Below are positions 34,920-46,420 of a DNA stretch of 64,000 bases, in pieces. The stretch is from the NCBI GenBank assembly GCA_941918925.1, contig OW799233.1, forward strand, positions 138,882,223 to 138,946,222, given 5' to 3'. How positions within the stretch are numbered: position 1 is the stretch's first letter; every line of letters begins with the position of its first letter. The notes beneath the pieces are model-generated. The model saw only the letters and a list, made by a program, of their open reading frames with translations. It was not told the DNA's origin and did no database searches. The stretch comes from Phyto melanocephala (taxonomy: Eukaryota; Arthropoda; Insecta; Diptera; Rhinophoridae). Position numbers and translations under genes: made by a program.

Positions 34920-35330
34920 TTGCCATTTTGCAGCAGTATAATACAGTTGCCGCCTTAGTGGTCCTAGACTTTGTGTTTAGGTTCCAGTTTAGTTTGCTAT
35001 CCAATACGAGACCCAAATATTTGGCATTATCTGATAGCGCTAGTGCCAGTCCATCCATTCTAAGTGGTATTGGATTGGTATTTTGTACCTCCAAGGAAGG
35101 AAGGCGACCAAGGTGTAGTCCCTGTAGTTCAGTGATTTTTCAATATGGCCAACCAGCGCGTGTAGCGCCGTTTTCGTAGATTTGCCCTTCGTATAGTCAT
35201 GCTGTGGCCCTAATAGAGCATCTGGTCCTAGAGACGATCTGATATAAACATCAATAATGCTCTCCAGAGTCTTAAGCAGAAAGGAGGAGAGACCTGTTAT
35301 GGGGTGGCAAATTATGAGGTCTATAAGTTG
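34850..35330 (-). pseudogene. LINE reverse transcriptase remnant lacking its catalytic core
   Basis: A first part reads ITGLSSFLLKTLESIIDVYI, RSSLGPDALLGPQHDYTKGK STKTALHALVGHIEKSLNYR DYTLVAFL (about 35312-35103), the fingers part of a Loa/I/R1-group reverse transcriptase. It then jumps, with a frame change at about 35100, to LEVQNTNPIPLRMDGLALAL SDNAKYLGLVLDSKLNWNLN, the thumb region. The palm with the FADD box is missing entirely, so the copy cannot reverse transcribe. Confidence 0.85.
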
Positions 35331-35340
35331 GCTCTAAATA

Positions 35341-36879
35341 ATTTCAAGTAGAAGTTAATACTTTGATTATAAGGCAGATAATAACACCTTGGAATAATAT
35401 TATATCGAAGCACAGATGAAATAGCATTAACCAGATAGGCTTTTGTTGATAATAAATCTTTTTGATGTCAAAATATTCTAAATACTATGATACTACGATA
35501 TTGTTGTCAATATACAAATCGACAAGCCAGGAGCCAACTTATCAGGAGATGATTTTTAAAATACGAATAGGCCACTATTTAAGACAGATCAGATTTTGCA
35601 TTGATAACAAGAAGTGATTCTAAAGAGACAATGAACTTCTTAGAATAGGATGTTTCAGCAATACCTGGATCACTTTACTGACTTCATAAAAATTATGTTA
35701 TTTTTTTACAAAAAATTTAAAACTTATTATTTGTTCATGTCAAAAATAGAAACATCAACAATATATGTGTTATTTTTTTGCTCAATCAAAAGGCTTTATC
35801 CCTTTATATCTTTATCAAATCGAAATATGGGTAAACTATTTCAAAAGCTTACAAAGTCATACAGTTATTATTTTAAGATACCAATACAAAAACGATCAAG
35901 CCCGGAAAAAAGATAGATCAAAAATTGGATATTTTTTATTTACCTCCCAACAAACTTAATAGTTTTTTTTTAATAAATAACATTTATGGCAGCTATTAAA
36001 CCAACAGTTTGTATACTTTAATAAAAACTTCCACCCCCCCAAACATGAATTCTGAGTCAGCGACCTTTAATATTGACACAATAAATATACATATTCGCTA
36101 CTTGAAATTACGTACTCAGAACGAGTAATGCTCGAGAATTTTAACCTCAGTACCTGAAAAAATTTTTTCTCTGTAGTTTGTTTGTTTATTAGAAAGCTAG
36201 AGAAAGGTTGGGGAAGCCCCCGATAGTGCGCAGTTTGAAAAATATAACATCGGGTCAAGCTATATCAGCATTAAGTATCTGCTTGGAATGGGAAGAGTAA
36301 AACAATGCTCGAGAGAATCAGATACAGCGCAGTGTTGAGTAAGTAAGTCTGCACAGACAAACGCATATTAAAAATTATTAAAAAAGACCAACACAAATGC
36401 TTAATAATTGTAAAAAAATTAGATTTCGGTACTTACAAGTAACCTTGAAACTTGCACTAGGCCTGGTTTTCATTGCAAGCAAGGATCTAGTTTCTACTGT
36501 ACTTTTAAACTTATTCAATTTCCTTGTAAATATAGCATATATATTTAAATATGCATGTTTATTTCGACAGATAATCCTAGATCTTTTTTGCAATTTGTAA
36601 TATATTTAGAGCAATTTTAGTTATTTCAAACGATGACATACAAAAAAATTTTAAAATCAAATTTTAAAAGCAACATTATTTTTACATTTATTTTTACGAA
36701 TTATTTTAAGTCTGGTACTTTGTTTCAGTTTGTAAACAGAGCGTTGAGCAACTATAATTATTTCGCACAAAGAATTTGAATTACAAAAATTATTTTTAAA
36801 TCGACCAACAAATAAACTGATCAGCTCTTTTTTAATGTCAAACAACTATTGCTCACATTATTTTATATGAAATAAAAAT
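35341..36879. other. No recognised genes
   Basis: Several 60-90 codon ORFs (35650-35916, 35765-35959, 36067-36258, 36378-36600) with no domain. A donor-like GTAAGTACC on the minus strand at 36432-36424 follows an open segment, but the would-be acceptor lacks a pyrimidine tract. Confidence 0.4.
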
Positions 36880-36980
36880 GTTGCTTGAATGTTGGTATAA
36901 ATATTTCATACGTTTTTATGGTATAAACTGATAACTGATTAAGCAACATTATTCCATATTGGTTTCTTAATTTTTTCAAG
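36880..36980 (-). repeat. Dispersed unclassified repeat, copy 2
   Basis: Inverted copy of the sequence at 7140-7240; see that entry for the shared block. Further bases to about 37080 here have GTTCGCAAGAAATA / GTTTGCATGAAATA repeats. Confidence 0.5.
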
Positions 36981-37438
36981 GAGTTTGATAATAGTTCGCA
37001 AGAAATAGTGTACATATTACCAGGCTTTATATGGAGTTTGCTAACAGTTTGCATGAAATATTGAGCAGACTATCAGGCCTAAAAAATCTAGTTCGCAAAT
37101 ATTACATTTAGAATAAATTTTAAAAATGTTTTTGATTTTAGGAAAATACACATACATAAGTATTTATACTCTTAAGTATGTATTTTAAATGAGTCGTAAT
37201 GTTTACTTTTAACAAATAAAGTTAAATATTATTCGAACGCTTTTAAAACTATTTTCATTTATTCGATTTTTGCTATATGGAAAACTGCTTTAGACAGAAT
37301 TTTTCTCCCTTTAATCACTGTCCAATGTTAAAGCGATAAAACCACTAACATACATGTATATACGTGAAGCCAATAAATATATTTATGCCATGTGTATATC
37401 TGTTCAGTAAAATTTGAAAAGCAATAGCGGTAGTACAA
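36981..37438. other. No recognised features
   Basis: Repeated AGTTTGC(A/T) motifs up to 37080, then featureless AT-rich DNA. Confidence 0.4.
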
Positions 37439-37597
37439 ATGCCAATTATTGGCCACTCCAGTGTAACAACGGAAGTGGTGCCTGGTGAACACAACATGGT
37501 GAGCGATGTTACAGTTTATATATTTTTCCATTTACTTTCTTTCATTTTCGCTTTTGCTGTTACACCGCAAGCCAAAGCTCTTGAGATGTGTTAAAAA
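37439..37597 (+). CDS. Candidate small ORF, 52 codons
   Basis: Opens with ATG in a good fly-type context (TACAAATG) and reads MPIIGHSSVTTEVVPGEHNM VSDVTVYIFFHLLSFIFAFA V then TPQAKALEMC and a stop. It has a hydrophobic stretch at residues about 26-42. The first 25 codons are less AT-rich than the neighbourhood. It could be a short secreted or membrane peptide, a first coding exon, or chance. No family recognised. Confidence 0.2.
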
Positions 37598-37984
37598 ATT
37601 TGTTTTATTTTTTTATTTCTTCATTTTATTGTTAATTTAGAATTTGACTGCAATGAAAATTAAGAAAACGAAAGCACAAACCAGATAAATAAAAAAGTGC
37701 GGTGGAAAATATTAAGCCAATTGTGGTTTTTACACATCGTTTGTTATGTTAGACAGTTTGCACTTTTATAGAAAATAGTTCCTTTTTATGTTATAAAAAA
37801 AAATAAATTTGGAATTGAATATTTTTCCAATGGTTTTAAAGCAAATTTTTTAAAAAGAGTTAAATGTAGTTTGAGTGAAATAAAAATTCTAAAATAGAAA
37901 GCCATTTAATTATATTTGTTTTCGAAAATTATTTAGTTTGTATTAAGTGTTAGTATTAGAAAAATTTAGATAAAGAAAAAAATA
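37598..37984. other. No recognised features
   Basis: AT-rich DNA without ORFs, repeat ends or exon signals. Confidence 0.5.
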
Positions 37985-39592
37985 TTTCCCACTCTGTCTA
38001 CAATTTTTAAAGGCTAATAAGTGATTATTCACATAATGGCTTTCTACGCGTTTAAAGTCACATCAGTTATGTTTAATTATTTCAAACTAAGGAATGTTTT
38101 CAAGGCGAATTTTATTAAATTGTAAACTAGAAGTAGTGGAAATTTAGTTCACTTCTTTAAAAATATTTGCTGGCTATACTATTTAGAATCACGTTGTATT
38201 TAAAGAGAGCGTATACTTACTATGTCTGATAAATAAATATTCCTCATTCGCCTTACATAAATGAGTTTTTGTAGAGTTAAAATTTGGCATACATATTTAG
38301 GCTAAAAAAACATAATCAAATTAAAAAAATTCAACAGTATTGAGGCAAGGATTCGTATGCTTCCCATATATCCTGAAACTCAAAAATTTCATAAAAGTTA
38401 GAATAAAAGCTCGAACTTCATAAAATCTTGTGTATTCATTGGATGTGATATTTTTGATAATTTCACCAAATTTTATTAAAATCCAATCAAGGATACGCCA
38501 AGCTAAAAGCTGTTATTTTTCAAAAAATCTAAAAAAAGTAAAACTAATAATATTTCTTAAATTAATTGCGTACACAAAACACTTATAGTAACCTCAATGT
38601 GTCTATCAAGTTTTTTTCTTATTCGGTGCAAGGACACGCCCAACTCCTAAATATCCTTAAACTTAAAATTTTTATAAAAGCTATATTTGGCAATAAAATG
38701 TGCGACAGATTTTAGTTGTTTATTATTTATTGATTTTATATAAGCTACTCCCCTATAATTTTTAGCTACATAATAAATTTATTGGATTCAATATGTTATA
38801 ACATTTAAGTTTAATTGAGCATCTATCTGTACAGCATATAAAATAATGTTTTCCACTCTGTTTACAATTTATAAAGGCTAATATATCTCACCATCAAAAT
38901 ATTACAAAACGAAGAAATAATAATTCATTTCATGGCTTTCTACGCGTTTAAAGTCACATAAGCTATGGTTGATAATTTCAAACTTAGGAATGTATTTAAG
39001 GTGAATTTTATTGCAATATTAAATTCGAAGTAGTGGAAATTCAGTTCACTTTAAAATTATTTACTCGCGATACTATTTAGAATCACGGTTATTTAAAGAG
39101 GGCGTATACTTACTATGACTGATAAATAAATATTCCTCATACGCCTCACAGTGACGTGGTTTTATGTATATAATGAGTGGCCATAAATAGCAGTTTTTGT
39201 AAAGAGTTGAAATTTGGCATAACATAACATAATCAAATTTAAAATAAACTCGAACTTTATAAAACCTTGTGTAGTCATTTTATGTGAAATTTTTAATAAT
39301 TTCACCAAATTTTATCTAAATCTTATTCGCTGCAAGGACACGCCCAACTCCTAAACTTAAAAATTTTAAAAAAGCAAAAATTTTTTTTAGCATTTTTAAA
39401 AAAATGGTGCATATTTTATATATTTGGCAATAAAATGTGAGATGGATTTTAGTTATTTATTCGCAAGAACAAGACGTATAATGTTTTGATTTTATATAAA
39501 ATCCCTCATCCATAATTTTTTGATACATAATGAATTTATGGTATTTAATATGTTATAAAATTTAAGTTTAATTGTGCATCTATCTGTATATG
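37985..39592 (+). repeat. Tandem duplication, two diverged units (~865 and ~743 bp)
   Basis: Unit 1 (37985-38849) and unit 2 (38850-39592) share a colinear series of blocks: TTTCC(C)ACTCTGT(C/T)TACAATTT, GGCTTTCTACGCGTTTAAAG TCACAT, AGTAGTGGAAATT(T/C)AGTTCACTT, GCGTATACTTACTATG, GATAAATAAATATTCCTCAT, AATTTCACCAAATTTTAT, GCAAGGACACGCCCAACTCC and AGTTTAATTG(A/T)GCATCTATCTGT. The junction is direct, head to tail. Unit 2 has lost about 120 bp overall. No coding. ACACGCCCAAC recalls the CCACGCCC blocks of DINE-like elements, but no such ends were found. Confidence 0.8.
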
Positions 39593-40445
39593 CTTTCCCT
39601 CTTAAAGGCAATTTTTGAGTGTTTAATTTTTATATTACATTTTACGATAACATTATAAAATATTTTTATTATTTCTTAAAAGAAATTGCCTGCAGCTTTA
39701 GTTAGAGCATTAGCCAAAGTTGATAAAATAAGTTCACTGACTCGTCTTCTTTTAGTGCGTTATGATGCTTCTTCATAATTTATATTGGGTCGGCCTTTAC
39801 CGCAGCTTATACTTAGGACCTAATATGAGCAGAATTCTATTTAAGTGAATTCTTGTTATTGTTTAACAAAAATAAAAACCTCTCAGAGCAAATTTCTTTA
39901 TTAAATATTTTACTGTTTCAGCTTGAAATCTTTTTTGAGTGTTTGGTCCAATTACGGTTAAATTTTAAAAACATAAAATTTTATTTCTGCGCCTTAGTGT
40001 TAAACAATACTCTTTGCAGACGATTTTCCACAAATTGTGTTACCTTGAGTATCACGGTAGATATTTAATGCTGCTTCCCCTCCAATCCCGGATTAAAAAC
40101 ATCAAGAATACGAAGGGGTCTTGACACTAAAAAAGCAATGACCAAAGAAATTCGCGCAAATTGGTGCAGCTGAAATTTATTTATAAAATTAATGTACGTT
40201 ATAAAACATACTTACATGAACATTAAACAAAACTATTGAGAGAATATTTTTTAATGCTTTTTTTTAATTCACTATTAAAATTCTTCTTTGTTGAAAAATC
40301 CTGACTTTATGTTAGACCTGTCTATTTGCTAACGATACTTTACATATCGTCGCAAGAATTTTTTTTTCGTAACTTTTATCAGAAAAAAATACTGCGTCGA
40401 TTGGTTCTGGTCCCATATTTTTATGATGAAAAAAAATTAACTTAC
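39593..40445. other. No recognised genes
   Basis: ORF 39853-40068 has no domain. A patch near 39760-39830 (GGGTCGGCCTTTACCGCAGC) is less AT-rich but unassigned. Confidence 0.4.
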
Positions 40446-40489
40446 GCCGTCTGCGTTTTGAAAAATACCAGTGTCTTCTTTGTGTAAGC
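40446..40489 (-). CDS. Candidate small exon (unrecognised)
   Basis: On the minus strand TTTCTGTTAG precedes 44 nt that read (G)LHKEDTGIFQNADG and end at a full-consensus donor, GTAAGTTAA (40445-40437). Good splice sites and a protein-like reading, but short, with no recognised family and no matching neighbours in phase. It could be a host exon or a decayed element. Confidence 0.25.
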
Positions 40490-43400
40490 CTAACAGAAAC
40501 TAGTATTTTTTTACAATTGTTGCTTATGACACTTTTGCGTCAGCAAAATTTTTCAAACTAACGTTTACGCCATTCATTGTGTAAGTGATTCATTATTAAA
40601 TATCATTTATTACATATAAGCATAAAAATTATTCAAGGTACCATTCTTTGTCAGTAATAAAGTTTTAACAGTGTGACGCTTATCCTGAAGATGCCCGGTG
40701 AAATATTTTGTTCATAACTTTGATTAAGTAAGCAGTTGAAAGATGAACCAGTTAATTCCCGAAGCATGTCATATGACTCCATAAAATACAATTCTCCATT
40801 ATCTGGAAGTAGCAACAAATATAACAAAGGTATAATAAAGACAAAATTTAACAATCCAGAAGAAGAAAATACAACAATTTAAACCAGCAGATTGCCTACC
40901 ACAAACCGATAAAGAGGACTGAATATTTTACAAAAAAAGGACTTATCCTGCTGAAATATATGTATTTGTAAATGATTAAATAAATGTGTTTAGTTCTACA
41001 TTATTAAATAAATATACTCTAATCCATACGTTTTGCTCAAAAAATATAAAAATATTTTTCTCACTTTATTCACTTTAACTTACAGCTACTAAGTTTTACT
41101 TAAAAAAATGTGTCACTTAAAGCGTTTTAAATTTCTCAAATTTTATTTCCATAAAAAAATAATTGTAGTTGCAACATTTTATAGGTCCGTAGAAGAAAAA
41201 TCGTTTGCTGTAAGTCGCAGAATCTCCACGAATAATACACTTGAGAGAAAATACTTACAGCCAATATATAAAGCGAGAAAAATAAAAATACGTTTTTAAA
41301 ATCATTTTTCTAAGGTGTATAGTTTTTGTGACATGTTTTTTCTACTTTCATACAGGTTTTTTGGCTCTGGTGAACATTTTATGTTTTGTCGCTTACAACG
41401 TTCTTTAATTTTTGCGATAATATGATCAGTAATTGTAAACAATCTCAGTGGTGTAATTATAGGCAAATATTAGGGTTGCATTATTAATAAGTTATTTAGT
41501 GACCGTTACAAGTTTTAATATTAACTACTACAATATTTTAAATTTAACTGCTACAGTAACACAAAAATGTCAGTTATAGTCTTAAAATCTATTATGTCCC
41601 AAACGAACTTTAACAATAAAGCAAAATTTATCAATCAATTAATTTTATTCATATTTTAAATAATCTAATCAAAACATTTTCTTTTAAAATATGATCAAAA
41701 AAGTGTTGATTTTTTATATTTCTTTTAACTGCTTTTGAATTAGCTCATAACAGTGTAAATCTTGCCTCATTTATTAGGTCGTAAAATAAAATGATTTAAT
41801 GATTTTCCAAGAATTCAACTGACGATGAAGAGAATAAATTTGGTTGCAAATACTTTTACTTTGATATAAAAATAAGTGCCATGATGTTAGTTTAAAGATA
41901 TTTTGCATTGGAATAAAATTAAACCTATTATTGAAAGATTTGTTTTAAGCCGACTTTTTTTTCCAAAATTTTTTTCAGGTTAATACTTTTGAACATAATT
42001 CTACTACAAAGTAATTTTGTAAAATATTACAATACGAAAATAAATACTTGTAAGCGAATCACTTATTTTTATTATTTATTTCCTATCCCTCTTTGTTAGT
42101 CCATATTAACATCAGTTTTTAATAATTATGTGTCTTTAAAAACTTTATGACCATAATGTCATCAAAGAAAAAAATTAAAAAATATAAAAACAATAATTGT
42201 AGCTCATCAAAAACTATTATAGATCATTTAGTGCAGCAGTGTACAAACACACAAACAAAAATAACAATCACAAGAATTTGAGAGAGCATACAAAACTATT
42301 AACTAAAAGTTTTACGTGATTTTCAATATTAAAAGTTAAAAAGACCAAAAAAAAGGAAAAATTTTTCTCTTATTTTTTTTTTCATCGTCAGTATTGAATT
42401 TTTTTTTTGGAAGTCACTGATGTCACCAGCGCCGGTAAACGTAGTCAAAATGTAGCTGGCTACATTGCATTTGAATGTATTTTTGATTTGTTGCCAGTCG
42501 CGGCTAAATGTATTTAGCGGAAGTGTTAAACATGTACACATGCACACAATGAGAACAAATTCCAAAAACCAAATGTTTAAAGTTTACGAGAATGGTTGTC
42601 ATCTTTTATTCGATATTTTATTGCAGCTTTCAAAGTTTTTTGTGTTTTTTTTTTGCTTTCACTGGCAAATAATGATAATCATTGGTTATTTCTTTTTTTT
42701 TTTTTTGCCAATTTTTGTGCATTTTTTTCGTTACGCTTTTGTTCAAAGTTAAAGTTACGTGCACAACTACTGAATTGAAGTTTGTGAAACAAGCAAACTT
42801 TTGAATAGCTTAAGTGCAAAGTTTTTTTCTACTCACTCTTTCGTCCTTACTCTGTCATTTTTACTTGCATGGTTGGAGTATAACATTTATTGCCGCCCGA
42901 TGATGGTGCCAGTACAACGATTGTGGTAATATTACCATTGGCATCACCATCAAAATCAGCACAAAAGGCAAAGTTAAGCCATGACAATCAATGCGGTATA
43001 TGGATTTTATTGCGTTAAATATAAATAAAGTATTAAACAAGTTTAAGTAGTTTAAATGTGTATTTGTTAATGAACTTTAAATGGTATAACCCACTATTTG
43101 GCTTTATGATGACGGATTTAAATGCTTTTGTCTACATTTAATTACAGGAATATATGCATTTTAAGAATCACTCTCTTAGTGAATTTTTAAATAAATTGCA
43201 ATAATATTAATTGGCTATTGTGGACATTTTTTAATTATCTCTTCCAAATAAAAAAAAACTAAAACTGTAACTGAATGTTTTTTCCTTTAATATAGATTAT
43301 TAATATAGTAAGAAAGAAACTGAACATCCAACAACTTCCTTAGAGGCAAATCTTTTTCTTACATATTTACAAAGTTTGTTTAAGAGGAAATCTTGAAGCC

Positions 43401-44325
43401 AGGACTTGAATAAATATTAAAAAAAAACTATTGATACTTCATTTTAGAATTATTATCGATAAATTTTTTGCATCTGCAATGCTTTGACGCATTTAGTATT
43501 CGTAAGTAACGAGATCGTTAATACTTTTGATCGAGATTCAGTACCTAGTACCTACGAAAACTCGCACTAAAAAAGCGAAAATACCCATCAAAAAAATTTA
43601 TGAAAAAAATTGATCTAGTAGGGGTTCAACTGGTGACAAAGTTATTTAATTTAGGAGAAAACACAAATAGTTTTAACAGAAGTGTGCTATTGAAGATCAT
43701 GTGTTAACATAAATACAATAATGAACTGCATTCTGCAGTCCATATAACTCATACATATTTGGTGTAAAGTAACCGATATTCAATGGGTCAACTTATTCAT
43801 TATGTCTGTTTACATAATATTGCATTTATTTTTAAGATCATCATTTATTATAAATTACGTCTCATTTCTGGGGTCTTAAAAAAATAAATTACTTTGCAAT
43901 ACTTTCATCTAACCCAAATCCAAATCGAAGGCATTGGCATCACGTACATATTAAATGTGAGATAAAATGTGATAGAAAAGTTTATTTAAAAATATAAGTG
44001 CCAAAAAGCATGAAATCTTAAATAAAAATGAATGAGTATCGCATTCTGATAACCGCATTAGTTTATGAAGGAAATCACTTTAATTACTTGAATTTATTTT
44101 GAAATCATATACATATATTTGCATGTGACTTATGCCGCAGATTTTGCTATCAATCGCAGATTTTCAGTTTTTATAAATCAGTTCTGTAATCCGCGATAAA
44201 TACCCATTAATAATTTTACTTCACGTTGAAAGTTTTAATGTATTCTTGTCAAACTGGTCTCCATTATGTTGATTGTTGTAATTATGTAACCTTAGAATTA
44301 CCTATGATTATTTAATTTATCTAAT
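40490..44325. other. Long AT-rich stretch, a few protein-like patches
   Basis: Minus ORF 40651-40854 (NGELYFMESYDMLRELTGSS) has an acceptor-like CTACTTCCAG before it but no known domain. The patch 42855-42975 is open on both strands and less AT-rich (minus: FAFCADFDGDANGNITTIVV) without splice support. ORFs at 41108-41299, 42329-42565 and 42465-42778 have no motif. T runs lie at 42640-42730. Confidence 0.4.
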
Positions 44326-44732
44326 ACTAGCTTGTGCCCGCGACTTCATCTGCGTAGTTATAGGGCTAAAAGGAAGATTTTGTATTAACTTAGATTGTTA
44401 TTTATATGTTTGTCAAATTTATCCCAACATTCGCATTTATTATACCTATTTGAATTTAAAAATTTGATTTTGAAAATAAAAAAGAAAAGTCAAAACTTGC
44501 AACAAAAATAAAAATTTTACAACACAAACAACCCGTTTAGGCTGTGATGATGAGTTTGCCAACGAATTCGCCTGGTTATCGTGATAAACAGTAGCCTATG
44601 TGTTAATCTAGGTTACTATCGATCTATATGCCGAATTTCATTTAGTTCCGTTCAGCCGTTTTTGCGTGATTGAGTAACAAATATCCAAACATCCAAACAT
44701 ACAAACATTCACATTTATTATATTAGTAAGAT
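44326..44732 (+). mobile_element. RTE-like non-LTR 3' end (or derived SINE)
   Basis: Starts ACTAGCTTGTGCCCGCGACT TCATCTGCGTAG and ends TTCCGTTCAGCCGTTTTTGC GTGATTGAGTAACAAATATC CAAACATCC...ATTTATTATATTAGTAAGAT. This arrangement, CCCGCGACTTCGTC-type start, TTCAGCCGTTTTTG box, CAAACAT repeats and a TATTAGTAAGAT tail, is a common 3' end in insect genomes that I associate with RTE-type LINEs. No protein coding here. Confidence 0.6.
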
Positions 44733-45166
44733 ATACAAAAATGTTTGTTTAACAAAGCATATATTAAAATTTGCAATAAGTTTGTATTAACGATATAGTG
44801 TGTGGTGACCAAAAAATTAAATTGAACATTTAGATGTTTTAAACTAAGATATAATTATATTATTATTATATAAAATCAATGATTAGCATATTTAAAAGTC
44901 AAGGCTTTTATCATTTAGCTGAGCAAATTTCTTTAAAAAACTACAATAAGTCTCGAAAATTATTTGGTTATTGAGGTTATTAAAGCAAAGTTTATTTATA
45001 CCTTAAAAAGTAGGTACTTCTTTAAGTTATTTTCTGCTTACCAGTGCAGTAGTTATTTATTTGTAAGCAAGCGTGTACTTGCCATCAACCACATTCCAGT
45101 GCAGCGATGCCATAATGAAGATTTTAACTTAATTTTTGATCTAAACGAAATCATTTTTTTTACACT
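44733..45166. other. No recognised features
   Basis: A small ORF start here (44964) continues into the LINE fragment but shows no similarity before about 45167. Confidence 0.45.
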
Positions 45167-45587
45167 TAGGAAATTAACCGGTGTAATTACAGGTCATACG
45201 GAGTTGAGAACTCATCTAGCTCGCATGAGATTATCTGAGGAGACGACATGTAGAGCTTGCGAGGAAGAGGATGAGACTCTGGTACACTACCTCTGTCATT
45301 GTCCTGCGTTTGGGCATATTAGGCGCGAAAATTTTACAGTGGATACTATGCCGAACTTGGAATACCTGGGGAACTCGAACTGGAGATCCATAATGCGTTA
45401 CATTGAGGGGACTGGTTTCTTGGACTAGTCCGTTATTTATGGGAAATTATGTTTATGGTTTTTTGTTTGGGAATTCCGTTTTCCACATGGAGCGCACAAC
45501 ATACCAACTGGGCATACGTGTATACCTGTCATGGGTTTGGGCTTTTATACCCCTCCTTTTCAACCTAACCTAACCTAACCTAACCTA
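45167..45587 (+). mobile_element. 3' end of a second Loa/I-group LINE, TAACC tail
   Basis: 5'-truncated. The + frame reads KLTGVITGHTELRTHLARMR, LSEETTCRACEEEDETLVHY, LCHCPAFGHIRRENF and ...IMRYIEGTGFLD, stop at 45426-45428. ITGH...H..R..L, then C..C........H.L..CPAF, is the C-terminal zinc-knuckle region that follows RNase H in such LINEs. The 3' UTR ends with a (CCTAA)-type repeat at 45561-45587. It is related to, but not the same as, the copy at 33571-35340 (CNCPAFGDLR there, CHCPAFGHIR here). Confidence 0.85.
45561..45587 (+). repeat. (AACCT)n LINE tail
   Basis: Five AACCT units in a row at the end of the LINE fragment; in the complement this is (TTAGG/AGGTT)n. It matches the looser TAACCTATCCTAACCC at the end of the minus-strand LINE (33571-33587), so it is probably the element's own 3' tail rather than telomeric DNA. 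Confidence 0.85.
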
Positions 45588-46214
45588 AATGAAATCAAAA
45601 GATCTTTTTCCACAAATTAAGGGTTTTCAGATTTAATTGTTTAACAGCTGTTATTAAAAATTTTTAACACTTCCGAATTTTTTTGAGTTTCTCTTTTTAT
45701 TTACATTTTTTTGGTGATTCTGTATCAAGTTGAAGTTTTATTTTATCCAAAACAGAGTGAAAAACAATAATTTAGCAAAGAAAGCAATTTTAGGAAACGC
45801 TTTTTTTATAAATATATCTTTTACCTACAATTATTAGTTCTGGGTCCATCTAACCTAATATAATTCGTTGAATAACATTCTCAAAAATGTTTCAGCGATT
45901 TCTAAGATTAAATCAAATTTTAATATGGCAGCCTTGAACAACATTTATTTTTAAATCATTTCCAAAAGAAAAAGTTCAGTTCCCTTTAACAATGCATTAA
46001 AAAGCTGCAGAAGTTACGTAGGATTTTAAAAGATTTGTTTAAAGATTTGTTGTCAACTGGACGTGCGTTTTCAGCAATAGAATAATAAGATCGAAATATT
46101 TTGGTAAAAATATGTTTTTGAGCTTTATATGCAATTATGAAAGATTCTTACTGATTATAAATTGGAACACATTTTGAATGACAATGATGGGTATATTTTT
46201 GATGAAAGTAATGA
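45588..46214. other. No recognised genes
   Basis: Weak protein-like bits may be further decayed piggyBac sequence preceding the fragment at 46215, but I could not align them. Confidence 0.35.
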
Positions 46215-46420
46215 AAATAGATGAACTCTCCACCATTCTGCTGAAGTTGTACATCGTTATAATAATATTAAATCTGGAGTTAAAGCCCTTGACCAGCTAA
46301 CAGCCAATCACACTTGCAAATCTTGACCAGGTGCTGGCCAGTTTGTTTTTATATATGATTAATATTTCCGCATATAATTAATATGTTTGATGAATCAAGA
46401 TTAATCCTGCTTAAAATAGC
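46215..46420 (+). pseudogene. piggyBac transposase fragment (C-terminal part of the core)
   Basis: Frame 1 reads LHHSAEVVHRYNNIKSGVKA LDQLTANHTCKS then stops; the next frame continues LFLYMINISAYNLICLMN. The two together follow the piggyBac pattern YN.TKGGVDTLDQ...T.KR...WPL.LF..MIDISAYNAFV. The position normally held by a catalytic Asp (GV-D-TLDQ) is Lys (GVKALDQ). No TTAA ends found; a frame-broken orphan fragment. Confidence 0.75.

Larger units (their letters stand above)
33571..35340 (-). mobile_element. 5'-truncated Loa/I-group LINE with internal deletion
   Basis: On the minus strand, in order: start of the reverse transcriptase (about 35325-35100), a deletion, the RT thumb region, RNase H, a C-terminal Cys/His knuckle, a 3' UTR ending CGGATCTAACCTATCCTAAC CC at about 33571. 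The 3' UTR contains GGTATCACAACGGGACCCTC, familiar from dipteran Loa/I-group LINEs, and a TAACC-type tail. Short + strand ORFs here are shadows. The element is clearly less AT-rich than the surrounding DNA, so it is either a young insertion or retains coding composition. Confidence 0.85.

Noticed and set aside
33860..35179. Several + strand ORFs of 64-106 codons
   Set aside because: Shadows of the minus-strand LINE coding sequence.
36397..36600. Overlapping ORFs on both strands with a donor-like GTAAGTACC
   Set aside because: No credible acceptor and no domain on either strand.
42855..42975. Less AT-rich patch open on both strands
   Set aside because: Readings on both strands look equally protein-like, so neither is trustworthy; may be conserved non-coding DNA.
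43500..43700. Possible Tc1 N-terminal text (TRTKKAKIPIKKIYEKN)
   Set aside because: Short, frame-broken and without the HTH pattern or inverted ends.
45561..45587. Interstitial telomere
   Set aside because: Only five units and directly after a LINE 3' UTR; better explained as the LINE's tail.
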